NCBI GenBank assembly: GCA_019745975.1
Contig: JAIESQ010000054.1
Location: 1 to 49,581 of the forward strand
Source of the DNA: Pirellulales bacterium
GTDB taxonomy: Bacteria > Planctomycetota > Planctomycetia > Pirellulales > JAEUIK01
Length of the DNA stretch: 49,581 nucleotides
Direction of reading: 5' to 3'
Part shown: one piece after another, positions 18,890-27,779 of the stretch
How the letters are laid out: every line of letters starts with the position of its first letter
Position numbering within the stretch: position 1 is the stretch's first letter
Notes under the pieces: generated by a model
Database searches by the model: none
What the model was told of the DNA's origin: nothing
Seen by the model: only the letters and a program-made list of their open reading frames with translations
Made by a program: the position numbers and the translations under genes

Positions 18890-20266
18890 TCAGCCATCTT
18901 CCCGCATTTTGCGAATCTTGTCTAGCAGGTCGGCCACGTCTTTGTAGGCAAAATCCAGGCCGGCGACCTCGTTCAAGTAGTTATCGGCCTTGGCGAGGTC
19001 TTTCAGCGCCAGCATGGCGATTTTACCTGCCATGTAGAGCGCCTTTTTGCGGCGCTCGACATCCAAGTCGCCAGCCGTGGCTTCGACGGCCGCCTCGTAG
19101 CTGCGCATCGCCAGCGGATACTGCTTGATCTGCACAAAGCAATCGCCCAAGTGCAACAGCACCTCGCCGCGGCGACCTGCGTCCGACTGCGCCGCCTGAA
19201 ACAGCGGAATCGCCTCCTTGTACATGCCGGCGGTCTTGAGCCGCGTGGCCAGTTCGATCTTATAGCCGTAGTGCTGCGGGTTGCGCTCGACGCGGCTGCG
19301 AAACACATCCATCTCAAGCCGGTTAAGGGCGGAGTGCATCTCCTTGTAGAGCGCGACCGCCTCCGGTGTCTTCTTTTCGCGGGCCAGACGCTCGGCGGTG
19401 ACCAACTGCTCGCGCTGGCGGCGCAGTTGCACGTCTTCGAGCCGTTCGCGAACGTTAACGTCCCCCCCGGATGCCTCGAGCGCTTTAGCCAGTACCTTCT
19501 CCGCCTCCTCGAAGCGCTCCTTCGTGACGTGTAAGTCCGCGAGCTTGAGATACAGTCCGGCATCGGCTGGGTTCTTGGCGATCTCCTTTTCGAGCTGTCG
19601 CTCGGGCGTGATCTGAAGGCCCTTGGGGGCTTCGTCCTCCTTGTTCGCGCGCACGTCGCGCGTGCTCTCAGCCTCTTCGTAACCCCCTTTGCTGATCGTC
19701 TTCTCGACGGTCAGGTCAGCGATCGCGCGGTTGGCTTCCTCATCTTTTGGCAGCGCCTTGACGACGCGTGTGAAGCAACGGATGGCGTCGTCGAATTTGC
19801 CCTGCTTGGCCAGCGCTCGGCCCGCGACGCGATTGATCTCAGGGTCGGCCATGTCGGCGTCGAGCGCCGCGCGCAGGTACGCCAGTTGGCATTCGTCGTA
19901 GTGCAGATTCTCGCAGGCGAGAGCCAGGTCCTTGAGCGTGCCGGTGTCCCAGGGATTGAGCTTTAAGACTTCGAGGCCACTCTTGACGATCTCGGGCCAG
20001 TGCTTCTGCATGACCGATTTCTTGATGGCTGCCTTGGGTCCGGCCACCCGCATGCTGGCCAGCTTGGCCCCCTTTTTGTTGTTGTTGTATTTCTTCTGCA
20101 GATTGCCGAGAAAGTTGCTCACGTAGAGCAAGTTACCTGGATCGCCAAGCACGCAGGCGGAAAACATCTCGGTGGCGTAGTCGAAGTTGCCCGTCGCGGA
20201 CATCTTGGCCCCCTGCTGGAATTGGGCCTGCAAGCGGCGGCGCGTACCTTCGTCTATCATGGCCAT
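18890..20266 (-). CDS. Tetratricopeptide-repeat protein
   Basis: 458 residues from ATG 20266 (MAMIDEGTRRRLQAQFQQGA). TPR helices run through most of the chain, for example AMSATGNFDYATEM-type, VAGRALAKQGKFDDAIRCFT, LYLKLADLHVTKERFEEAEK and LHLGDCFVQIKQYPLAMRSY. A Lys-rich segment with coiled-coil character lies around residue 220-330. There is no signal peptide, so it is probably a cytosolic scaffold. A GTG at 20338 would add 24 unconserved-looking residues and lacks a Shine-Dalgarno. It diverges from the cobA-hemD gene across a 170-base promoter region and may be read through into rpsT. Confidence 0.88.
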   Translation of the reverse strand: MAMIDEGTRRRLQAQFQQGAKMSATGNFDYATEMFSACVLGDPGNLLYVSNFLGNLQKKYNNNKKGAKLASMRVAGPKAAIKKSVMQKHWPEIVKSGLEVLKLNPWDTGTLKDLALACENLHYDECQLAYLRAALDADMADPEINRVAGRALAKQGKFDDAIRCFTRVVKALPKDEEANRAIADLTVEKTISKGGYEEAESTRDVRANKEDEAPKGLQITPERQLEKEIAKNPADAGLYLKLADLHVTKERFEEAEKVLAKALEASGGDVNVRERLEDVQLRRQREQLVTAERLAREKKTPEAVALYKEMHSALNRLEMDVFRSRVERNPQHYGYKIELATRLKTAGMYKEAIPLFQAAQSDAGRRGEVLLHLGDCFVQIKQYPLAMRSYEAAVEATAGDLDVERRKKALYMAGKIAMLALKDLAKADNYLNEVAGLDFAYKDVADLLDKIRKMREDG

Positions 20267-20436
20267 CGACGAATCTCGGAGCGTTGACGGAAAGCGTTTC
20301 GCTGACGAATCTTGAGATCGGTTCTGATAAATTTCCACTTTAACACACGGCCCGTCGGCCGCAACGTGGCCTGCTTCGCTGCTGCCACCGGCGATACGGG
20401 GCGATCCGCGTCTCCCATTGAAGCGCTGAAGGCGAA

Positions 20437-21960
20437 ATGTCGACCGCCGTTGGAACGGTATACCTGGTAGGCGCAGGTCCCGGCGACCCCGGCTTGTTGA
20501 CGCTGCGCGGCGCCGAGTGTCTGGCGCGTGCCGACCTGGTGTTGTACGACTACCTCGCCAGCCCGCGCCTGCTTGAACATGCTCCGGCGACGGCCGCGCG
20601 CGTCTGTCTGGGTCATCACGGTCATGGACGAATCATGTCGCCCGAGGAAGTGCAAACCCGCATGATTGACGCTGCTCTGCGCGGCCAGACCGTGGTGCGG
20701 CTCAAATCAGGCGATCCGCTGATCTTTGGCCGCGCTGCCGAAGAGATCGCAGCGCTGCGCGCGGCCGAGGTCCCCTTCGAAATCGTCCCCGGCGTGACCG
20801 CCGCGATGGCTGCCGCCAGTCACGCCGGCGTGCCGCTAACGCAGCGCGACGGCGCGTCGGCCGTGGCGCTAATCACTGGCTACCAGGAACAGGGACCGGC
20901 CACCTCGGAGACGCTCGACTTCAAGGCGCTGGCCGCATTCCCAGGGACGCTTGTCTTCTACATGGGCGTGACGACTGCTGAGCATTGGACGAAAGCGTTG
21001 ATCTCGGCGGGGCGCGCGGCCAACACGCCGGCAGCCATCGTGCGCCGCGCAAGCTGGCCGGACCAGCTCACCATTCGCTGTCGACTCGATCAGGCGGCAA
21101 GTGAAATTCAAGTACGCCGCCTGCGCCCGCCCGTGGTCGTGATCGTCGGCGAAGTCGCGGGGATCGATGTGGGGATCGACTGGTTCGCGCGACGACCACT
21201 GTTTGGTCGTCGCGTGCTGGTCACTCGACCTGAGTCACAAGCTGGCGAGCTAGTGCGCCAGTTCGAAGAATTCGGTGCCCGAGTCGACACGCAGCCTGCC
21301 ATCCAGATTGCGCCGCCGGCGGACTGGGGCCCGGTCGATGCGGCGCTCGACCAGTTGCCGAGGTACGATTGGCTGGTTTTCTCCAGCGCCAACGGCGTGC
21401 GCTACCTGCTCGATCGGCTGCTGTTGACCGCCGACGTGCGGCGGTTGGGCCGCGTGCGATTGGCGGCGATCGGCCCCGGATCGGCGGCTGAACTTGCCCG
21501 CTACGGTTTGAAGGCCGACGTGCAGCCCGACGAGTACCGAGCCGAAGCACTCGCGGCGGCGCTCGTGCCGCAGGCGGCCGGCAAGCGTTTTCTGCTGGCC
21601 CGCGCCAGTCGCGGTCGCGAGTTGCTGGCCGACGAATTGCGCGCGGCCGGCGGGCATGTGGACCAGGTCGTCGTTTATCGAAGCAGCGATGTCGAGCAGG
21701 CGGACCCCGAGATTTCGCAGGCCTTGTCCGCAGGTCAGATCGACTTTACTACCGTCACGTCAAGCGCGATTGCGCGCAGTTTGGTCCGCATGTTCGGCGA
21801 TACGCTACGGCGCACGCAGTTGGTAAGTATCAGCCCGCTCACCAGCGAGGCGCTACGCGCGCTTGGCCATGAGCCAGCCGCCGAGGCCCGGCAATTTACG
21901 ACCGCCGGAGTGCTCGTCGCCACGGTCAAGCTTGCCGCCAATTCCGAGCAGACGGCCTAG
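20437..21960 (+). CDS. cobA-hemD: Fused uroporphyrinogen-III C-methyltransferase / uroporphyrinogen-III synthase
   Basis: 507 residues with two enzymes. Residues about 1-250 are a SUMT/CobA methyltransferase that uses S-adenosylmethionine to methylate uroporphyrinogen III to precorrin-2: VYLVGAGPGDPGLLTLRG at the N terminus, VVRLKSGDPLIFGRAAEE near 87, and EIVPGVTAAMAAASHAGVPL near 110. Residues about 257-507 are HemD, which closes hydroxymethylbilane to uroporphyrinogen III: RRVLVTRPESQAGELVRQFE, WLVFSSANGVRYLLDRL and DFTTVTSSAIARSLVRMFG. Fusion places the enzyme that makes the branch-point intermediate next to the one that diverts it to siroheme or cobalamin. The order is the one seen in other bacteria with this fusion. 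Confidence 0.96.
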   Translation: MSTAVGTVYLVGAGPGDPGLLTLRGAECLARADLVLYDYLASPRLLEHAPATAARVCLGHHGHGRIMSPEEVQTRMIDAALRGQTVVRLKSGDPLIFGRAAEEIAALRAAEVPFEIVPGVTAAMAAASHAGVPLTQRDGASAVALITGYQEQGPATSETLDFKALAAFPGTLVFYMGVTTAEHWTKALISAGRAANTPAAIVRRASWPDQLTIRCRLDQAASEIQVRRLRPPVVVIVGEVAGIDVGIDWFARRPLFGRRVLVTRPESQAGELVRQFEEFGARVDTQPAIQIAPPADWGPVDAALDQLPRYDWLVFSSANGVRYLLDRLLLTADVRRLGRVRLAAIGPGSAAELARYGLKADVQPDEYRAEALAAALVPQAAGKRFLLARASRGRELLADELRAAGGHVDQVVVYRSSDVEQADPEISQALSAGQIDFTTVTSSAIARSLVRMFGDTLRRTQLVSISPLTSEALRALGHEPAAEARQFTTAGVLVATVKLAANSEQTA

Positions 21961-22136
21961 GCAGACTCTGCCGTGTGCGCTCTCGTGGCGCGTCGTGCCA
22001 AGAGAGCCGGCAGCAGAACCCGACTCTTTGGCCCGGCTTACTGCACATCAACGCTGGCGATTGGAATGTTCCAAGCCGCGCAGCGCCGCGGGCCGAACTT
22101 TCCTTCAGGAGGCTTCGCACGTCAGGGAGGATGCGC

Positions 22137-22964
22137 ATGCCAGCGGCGATTCGTGAAGCGGCCGTCGTGCTCTGGGTCGATGTTCCCGCGACGCCGCGCG
22201 ACCAATCAAGTGTCCCATCGTCGGGTTCGTCGAGCGCCGACCACGTCCTCGCGCTGCTCGCTGCAAGGGAACTGCCCGCGACCTGGACCTTCGACGACGT
22301 CGGTGAGAGCCGGCGGCTGTTCGAGCGGCTGGCGCTGGAAGCCAGGCACGAAGTCGCGCTGCGACTCGATTCCCCGGGCACGTCCGCTGTCGCCCGGAGC
22401 GCGCAATCCAAGCAACTCTCCAAGCAGATCGCGCTGGTCTCGCGCGAAGGCTGTGTGGCGAGCACGCTGGTGGTCAGCGAATCGTTGGCGACTGAAATGG
22501 CTGCAGCGGCGCGGCGCGCTGGCGTGCGTTCCATCCGCGTCGAACGCGCCGTGCCACCCCAAGCCGCTACGTTGCGCGCGTGGCTTGGCCGCCTGGTGAT
22601 GCCGCGCCCGGATGACCGGGTCTCGCGGCCTCGGGCGCTCAAGAGCCAGGGGCTGTGGGAAATGCCGATCGACGTTCGCATGATCTGTGCCGGACAGAAT
22701 TCGCGCAATTCGTTGGCCGCCGCCAGTCGTGAGATCGAACGCGCGGCCGCCCAGCGCGGCGTCTGTCATGCAGTGATCGACCTTGAGCACTGCGATCGGC
22801 TTGCCAAGCGCGATTGGCGTCGCTTGGAATCGCTGCTCGATGAGGTTGCCGACCGTCGCTCGTCGACCGGGCTGTGTGTGCTCACGGCGGCGCAGCTTGC
22901 CGACCGGCACGATGCGGCGACGCGCGGCGCGCCCGGCCGTTCGATCCTGCGCCGCGCGGCCTGA
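22137..22964 (+). CDS. Degenerate polysaccharide-deacetylase-like protein
   Basis: 275 residues from ATG 22137, chosen because GGGAGG lies six bases upstream; the frame is open for 160 bases further but without another good site. The pattern VVLWVDVPATPRD, ELPATWTFDDVGESRRLFER, HEVALRLDS and TLVVSESLATEMAAAARRAG follows the strand order of a NodB-like barrel. The metal ligands of active enzymes (D-D and HxxxH) are not all visible, since HEVALRLD replaces the usual HSxTH segment. A catalytic role is therefore doubtful. It has a Ser-rich spacer near the N terminus and no signal peptide. It is downstream of cobA-hemD on the same strand and convergent with the next gene. Confidence 0.65.
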   Translation: MPAAIREAAVVLWVDVPATPRDQSSVPSSGSSSADHVLALLAARELPATWTFDDVGESRRLFERLALEARHEVALRLDSPGTSAVARSAQSKQLSKQIALVSREGCVASTLVVSESLATEMAAAARRAGVRSIRVERAVPPQAATLRAWLGRLVMPRPDDRVSRPRALKSQGLWEMPIDVRMICAGQNSRNSLAAASREIERAAAQRGVCHAVIDLEHCDRLAKRDWRRLESLLDEVADRRSSTGLCVLTAAQLADRHDAATRGAPGRSILRRAA

Positions 22965-22976
22965 CACCGCGCCGCG

Positions 22977-24356
22977 CTATTTGCGTTTGATCGAAAACTC
23001 GATGTTCGCGACGCTCGTTTTATGACCGAGCGCGTCGTTCACCTTGAGGCGTAGCGTGTAGGCGCCGTCGGCCAGTCTTGAAGGCAGGTGAAACTGGTAG
23101 CGGATGAAGAAGTCGCGGCGGCGATTGCGGCAGACCTCTTCAGTCAAACCAAACTCACGGGCGTCGACCGCGGCGCCTTGCCGATCGACGATCTCGTAGT
23201 TGCTCGCCAGTGCCGTGCGAAAGCCATCGCGGACCGAATCGACTTTGAAGCCATCGACCTCCGCGTAGAGCAGCACCTCTTGGCCCGGTGCAAACTGGCT
23301 GCTAGCGAATGGCTTGTAGACGCCGAAGCTCGTCACTTCGGTGCAGAATAGCAGGTTCCTTAACTCGAGCGGACCGGCCTCGCGAAGGCGGGCCGCGGCA
23401 GCTTCCAAAGCTCCGAGTGCCGCCGCCGGGTCGTTCGACGGAGCTGGCGTTGGAATAGGTGCCGCGAAAGCCGGAACTGCCGCCTCAAGCCCAGCAGGTG
23501 CGATGCCGGCCGTGCTGGCCGGGGCAGCGGTGGTTGACGACGGCGCTGAGGCGTTCGGCGGTGCACTCGCAACGACAGCCGCGCTCGCCATCGCCGGCAC
23601 TGGCGGCGCGATGTGCGGCGGGCCTTGCCGCGTGGAACTGATCGGCGCGGCAACGTTCGGGCTTGGCGTGGATGCCGGCGCGACTTGAGTCGATGCCTGG
23701 TAAACCGCCGGTTGCACGCGCCGTGTTTCGGCAATGCTGGCACTGGCCGGCGCCGACGACGAAGTGACTGGCTCCCCGTCGACCGCCGCCGCCGAAGCGG
23801 GTGCTGTCATCATTGGGTGTGCGGCCGTGGCCTGGGCAGTTGCCGCCGTGCCGCGAGCCACGCGCTGGTAAGCCAGCGTCGCCTTGGCGTAGTCGATCAC
23901 CTGCGGCCACAGGGCAGGGTCGCTGCTTTTTAAGTCTTCGAGCAAGCGCTCCTCGGCCGCCTTGTCGACGGCGCCGATCGCGTGCAGTTCGGCCAGCACC
24001 TCGGCCATTTCGGCGGCCGAGCCACTGCGTCGGTCGTCTCCCGCGGCGAGTCGCGCGCTGTTGTGTCGCTCCTTGCTGGACGCAATCTCGTCGCTGGCCG
24101 ACGGCAGCTTGCTTCCTTCGCGCGGCGCGCGTAGTTCATCGTCGCCTTCGCCCGGCGAAGGCGCGCCACCAAGCTCGGCGATCGCGCTGGCACGCTCTTT
24201 GGCGACATCGTTCGACAGGCTCTCCGCGCGCCGACCGGAAGCGCAGCCCAGACAGATCAAGGTCAGCGCAGCCGCAATGGCGGCCTGCACCAGCCAGTGA
24301 CGGATGGCGCTGCCGACGACGCTGTCGCGCTCTGCACGTGGCTTCGACACCGACAT
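22977..24356 (-). CDS. Exported lipoprotein-like protein with Ala/Pro linker and C-terminal beta domain
   Basis: 459 residues. The N terminus has a basic region, then AAIAAALTLICLGCASG, a hydrophobic leader ending in a Cys that may be lipidated, although the lipobox is imperfect. A low-complexity Ala/Ser/Pro/Thr linker spans about residues 180-310. A compact domain follows (about 325-459) with FGVYKPFASSQFAPGQEVLL, FFIRYQFHLPSRLADGAYTL and KVNDALGHKTSVANIEFSIK, resembling an immunoglobulin-like beta sandwich. The function is not recognised. It ends 12 bases from the convergent deacetylase-like gene and follows holA on the same strand. Confidence 0.8.
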   Translation of the reverse strand: MSVSKPRAERDSVVGSAIRHWLVQAAIAAALTLICLGCASGRRAESLSNDVAKERASAIAELGGAPSPGEGDDELRAPREGSKLPSASDEIASSKERHNSARLAAGDDRRSGSAAEMAEVLAELHAIGAVDKAAEERLLEDLKSSDPALWPQVIDYAKATLAYQRVARGTAATAQATAAHPMMTAPASAAAVDGEPVTSSSAPASASIAETRRVQPAVYQASTQVAPASTPSPNVAAPISSTRQGPPHIAPPVPAMASAAVVASAPPNASAPSSTTAAPASTAGIAPAGLEAAVPAFAAPIPTPAPSNDPAAALGALEAAAARLREAGPLELRNLLFCTEVTSFGVYKPFASSQFAPGQEVLLYAEVDGFKVDSVRDGFRTALASNYEIVDRQGAAVDAREFGLTEEVCRNRRRDFFIRYQFHLPSRLADGAYTLRLKVNDALGHKTSVANIEFSIKRK

Positions 24357-24510
24357 AGAAGTGTACTTCGGGCCAGCGGTCAGATCGAAATGTTCCCCCG
24401 GAAATCGGGCGGGGGAGAATAGGCCATTTGCCGCTCGAGAGCAAGGTGAATGCGTTGCTAGCTAGCGAGCGCCGCCGGCAGTCGAGCAATCAGCGAGCAC
24501 AATCATTTCG

Positions 24511-25575
24511 CTAGCGTCCTGTTGCGGCCGCTTTCGCTGGCGCTGCCTGCTTCGACAGTCGCACGATCAACTGTTCGAGCACCAGCCGCGGCGGCGCGGC
24601 GCTAGCCCCTTTCAGCGCCAAATCGGCATCGAGCAAAAGTCGATAAAGCCGCTCGCCGCGCTGTCGTCCGATCTGCCGCAATTGTCCTTCGGCCTTGCCG
24701 AGCAAAAAGGATTTGATGCCCGCCTGCTCGAGCGCGGCGCGCAGGTTCGCCCGCTGACCGCGTCGTTCGGCCTCGTTCACCACCCTGGTGGCGGCCGCGT
24801 ACCGCCGCAAGCTCGAGCTGATTTGCGCCAGCAGGCCAATGGGGTTCTCGCCCCCCAACAGCAACCGATCGAGCTGTCCGATGGCGCTGGCGGCGTCGCC
24901 GGCCGCAGCCGTATCGAGCATCTCCCAAGTCGTCTTGGCGCGCCAACCGCCCACCAGATCGGCCACCAGCTCGCCTGTGATTCGCGCTTCGTCGCCAAGC
25001 GAGGCGGCGAGCTTGGCCAGCTCCTGATCGAGTAGCCCCAGCTCGGGGCCGACCAGTTCCAAGAGCAAGTCGGCCGCCGCTGGTTCGAGCGACTTGCCGT
25101 GCGCCTGCTGCGACCAAACGCCGAGCCACTTTTTCAAGCGCGGCGTGGCCGGCACGGTCGCTTCGACAATCAACCCCACGCGGAGTACGGCCTTGTACAG
25201 TCGCGTGTTGCTCGGCATCGAGCGCACCGCCAGCGCGAGCACGCCGGTGGGGTGCGGCCGCTCCACGAAGTCTTCGAGCGCCGCGCGGTGCTGCGTGACG
25301 AAATCGTCGGCCGTTTCGACGATCACCAGCCGGCGACCGCCGCCGAACAGCGCCACCGTCTGCAGCTCGTCGAAGACGTCGCTGAGTTGGGCCTCGCGGC
25401 CGTCGAACGTGGCCAGCGAGAATTCGGCGTCGCCCCCCGACAGCACCGTCTGCCGCAGCCGCAGGGCCACTTGCCTGGCGAGAAACGGCTCGTCGCCCAC
25501 GATCGCCAGCATCGAACAGGTCGACAAGTCAGGCGTGTCCGAAAGAAAATCGAGTGCGTGCAGCGCGCCAGCCAT
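24511..25575 (-). CDS. holA: DNA polymerase III subunit delta
   Basis: 354 residues, the normal HolA length. The N-terminal part has SMLAIVGDEPFLARQVALRL, the degenerate P-loop region of delta. VFDELQTVALFGGGRRLVIV and LALAVRSMPSNTRLYKAVLR follow, and the C-terminal collar domain contains ITGELVADLVGGWRAKTTWE and ENPIGLLAQISSSLRRYAAA. Delta opens the beta sliding clamp within the clamp loader. A Lys/Ala-rich tail closes the chain. ATG 25575 has no clear Shine-Dalgarno. It diverges from the M48 protease gene across about 170 bases. Confidence 0.94.
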   Translation of the reverse strand: MAGALHALDFLSDTPDLSTCSMLAIVGDEPFLARQVALRLRQTVLSGGDAEFSLATFDGREAQLSDVFDELQTVALFGGGRRLVIVETADDFVTQHRAALEDFVERPHPTGVLALAVRSMPSNTRLYKAVLRVGLIVEATVPATPRLKKWLGVWSQQAHGKSLEPAAADLLLELVGPELGLLDQELAKLAASLGDEARITGELVADLVGGWRAKTTWEMLDTAAAGDAASAIGQLDRLLLGGENPIGLLAQISSSLRRYAAATRVVNEAERRGQRANLRAALEQAGIKSFLLGKAEGQLRQIGRQRGERLYRLLLDADLALKGASAAPPRLVLEQLIVRLSKQAAPAKAAATGR

Positions 25576-25749
25576 GCGAGGTATTGTAAAGAACCGCCCG
25601 CCGCTAGCGAGCCCGCGGCTATCGAATCGAGCTCGCCGTGTCGGGGCCCTCTGCTGCCGGCGCGCCGCACCCTATGATGATGCGTGCGGCATTCGCGACC
25701 GAGCCGCGCTGCGCTTTGTTTCCCTAAATTGGACGACGGACATTCGAGC

Positions 25750-26976
25750 ATGCCAGAGCCATCGGCCAGCGGCGGTCAACCGATCGCATCCACGGCCCAC
25801 ACGGGCGCAACCATCGCCGCCGGCGCGCCCAAGCCTACCGCGCTCGTGCCCGAGCGCACCCCGGCCGAGCTCGAACAGGCACGCCGCTACGCGCGCATCG
25901 AGTTGATGACAACGCTGGCCGACCAGGCGCTCGATCTCGTTTACCTGGGAACCATGGCGCTGGTCGTCGCGGTCCCTTTGTCGCGCTGGCTCGGCGGTTC
26001 GATCGCCAGCGACACGCTGCGGCTTATCGCCCTCTACGCCATCACGCTGCTAGGGCACGAGCTCGTGTCGTTCCCACTGTCGTTTTACGACGGACACATC
26101 GTCGAGCACCGGTTTGGCTTCAGCACGCTGACATTGGTTGGCTGGCTCAAGCGGCACTTGCTGTCGTTCGCTCTGGCGGCCGGGCTCGGGCTGGCAATGT
26201 TCGTCGGCTTGTTCTGGATCATTTGGTTGTGCGGGGCCTGGTGGTGGCTGATTGCCGCCGGAGCCTTCTTCGTCGTCAGCGTGCTGCTAAGTCAACTGGT
26301 CCCCGTGCTCGTGGTGCCGTTGTTCTACAAAGTCGATCGGCTCGAATTGCCGGCGCTCTCCGAACGCCTGGCGCGGCTAACGGCCGGTACGGGGCTATCA
26401 ATCGAAGGGGTCTACCGCCTCAAGCTCAGCGACGAGACGACCAAAGCCAACGCCATGCTCGCGGGGCTCGGCCATACGCGTCGCGTGCTCTTGGGCGACA
26501 CGCTGCTCGACAGCTTTACGCTCGACGAACTGGAAGTAATCTTCGCGCACGAAATCGGCCATCACGTGCATCGTCACATTCCCAAGATGCTGGCGACGGG
26601 CGTTTTGTACAGCGCGGCAGGGTTCTGGTGTTGCGATCGTTTGTTGGCCTGGTGGGTGACGGCCCACTACGGTCGCTTCGACTATGCGACCTTGCCCGTG
26701 GCGGCCTTACCGTTGTTGATGTTCTCGTTGACGGCGTTTTTCCTGCTGCTGGCGCCGCTGCAAAACGCGATCAGCCGACGCTACGAGCGACAATGCGACC
26801 GCTACGCGCTCGCGCGCACCGGCCTGCGCGAGGCCTACCTGTCGGCCTTCCGCAAGCTCGAACGCTTGAACAAGGGCGACCCGGATCCGCACCCCTTGGA
26901 AGTCATCTGGCTGCACAGTCACCCGCCGATCGCCGAGCGCCTGGCAATGGCCCTAGAACCCGCCACGGCCGATTGA
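25750..26976 (+). CDS. M48 family integral-membrane metalloprotease (Ste24-like)
   Basis: 408 residues from ATG 25750. Membrane segments surround a zinc protease domain. The HExxH motif HEIGHH starts at residue 267, and a downstream RYERQCDRYAL near residue 345 supplies the third zinc ligand region. SFYDGHIVEHRFGFST is typical of the CAAX-protease 1/Ste24 branch. These enzymes cleave membrane-proximal peptides; bacterial substrates are mostly unknown, with protein quality control the usual proposal. A GTG at 25684 would add 22 residues and is not needed. The alpha/beta hydrolase gene follows 52 bases later and is probably co-transcribed. Confidence 0.93.
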   Translation: MPEPSASGGQPIASTAHTGATIAAGAPKPTALVPERTPAELEQARRYARIELMTTLADQALDLVYLGTMALVVAVPLSRWLGGSIASDTLRLIALYAITLLGHELVSFPLSFYDGHIVEHRFGFSTLTLVGWLKRHLLSFALAAGLGLAMFVGLFWIIWLCGAWWWLIAAGAFFVVSVLLSQLVPVLVVPLFYKVDRLELPALSERLARLTAGTGLSIEGVYRLKLSDETTKANAMLAGLGHTRRVLLGDTLLDSFTLDELEVIFAHEIGHHVHRHIPKMLATGVLYSAAGFWCCDRLLAWWVTAHYGRFDYATLPVAALPLLMFSLTAFFLLLAPLQNAISRRYERQCDRYALARTGLREAYLSAFRKLERLNKGDPDPHPLEVIWLHSHPPIAERLAMALEPATAD

Positions 26977-27028
26977 ACCCTGCCGGCGGACGCGTCCACA
27001 TCGCGCGAATTCTCCATCGCCCGTTACG

Positions 27029-27766
27029 ATGATTGCCAACGCCCTGATCTTCTATCCCTCGAAGTATCCCGCTGGCGACTGGAAGCCTTGGGGACTCGAG
27101 TTCGAAGACGCCTGGTTCGCCGCTGCGGACGGCACCGCGCTGCACGGTTGGTACGTACCGTGCGAAGACGCCCGTGCGACGATCCTCATCGCGCACGGCA
27201 ATGCCGGCAACCTGAGCGACCGGGTCGATATGCTGCGGACGCTGCATCGCTTGCGCGCGACGGCAATGATCTTCGACTATCGGGGCTACGGCCGCAGCGC
27301 GGGGCGCCCCACCGTGGCAGGAATCCTGGCCGATGGCCGCGCTGCTCGGGCGTGGCTAGCACAACGCGAGAACCTGCTCCCGCGCAAACTCGTGCTCTTG
27401 GGCGAATCGCTGGGCGGCGCCGTGATGATTGATCTGGCAGCTCGAGACGGCGCGCGGGGCGTGATTCTCGAAAACGCGTTCACCTCGTTGGCCGATGTCG
27501 CCGCGTACCATTTCCCGTGGCTGCCTGTAAAGCTGTTATTGCGTGGTCAGCTCGACTCGCTCGCGAAAATCGGCAACTATCGCGGACCACTCTTGCAGCG
27601 CCACGGCGATGCGGACCAGATCGTGCCGTTTGCACTCGCCGAGCAGCTTTTCGCCGCCGCACACGAACCAAAGCGCTTGGTGGTCGAGCCGGGCGGTGAT
27701 CACAACGAACCGCCAACGCGACAGTACCTCTCAGCTCTCGACGAATTCCTCGACAGCCTGCCGTGA
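27029..27766 (+). CDS. Alpha/beta hydrolase (BEM46/ABHD13-like)
   Basis: 245 residues. The family's entry motif LIFYPSKYP is near the N terminus. ILIAHGNAGNLSDRVDML forms the oxyanion region, GESLGG at 125-130 places the nucleophile Ser127, RHGDADQIVPF holds the acid, and EPGGDHNEPP holds the catalytic His. Most relatives have an N-terminal membrane anchor, which is missing here although the frame stays open upstream without a start codon. Probable serine esterase; substrate unknown. It is downstream of the M48 protease and ends 13 bases from the convergent TPR-thioredoxin gene. Confidence 0.9.
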   Translation: MIANALIFYPSKYPAGDWKPWGLEFEDAWFAAADGTALHGWYVPCEDARATILIAHGNAGNLSDRVDMLRTLHRLRATAMIFDYRGYGRSAGRPTVAGILADGRAARAWLAQRENLLPRKLVLLGESLGGAVMIDLAARDGARGVILENAFTSLADVAAYHFPWLPVKLLLRGQLDSLAKIGNYRGPLLQRHGDADQIVPFALAEQLFAAAHEPKRLVVEPGGDHNEPPTRQYLSALDEFLDSLP

Positions 27767-27779
27767 TTCCGGCCGGCTG

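Noticed and set aside
24394-24416. Short TCCCCCG/CGGGGGA hairpin between holA and the lipoprotein-like gene
   Set aside because: There is no T-run on either side and it lies in ordinary GC-rich intergenic DNA, so a terminator call is not supported.
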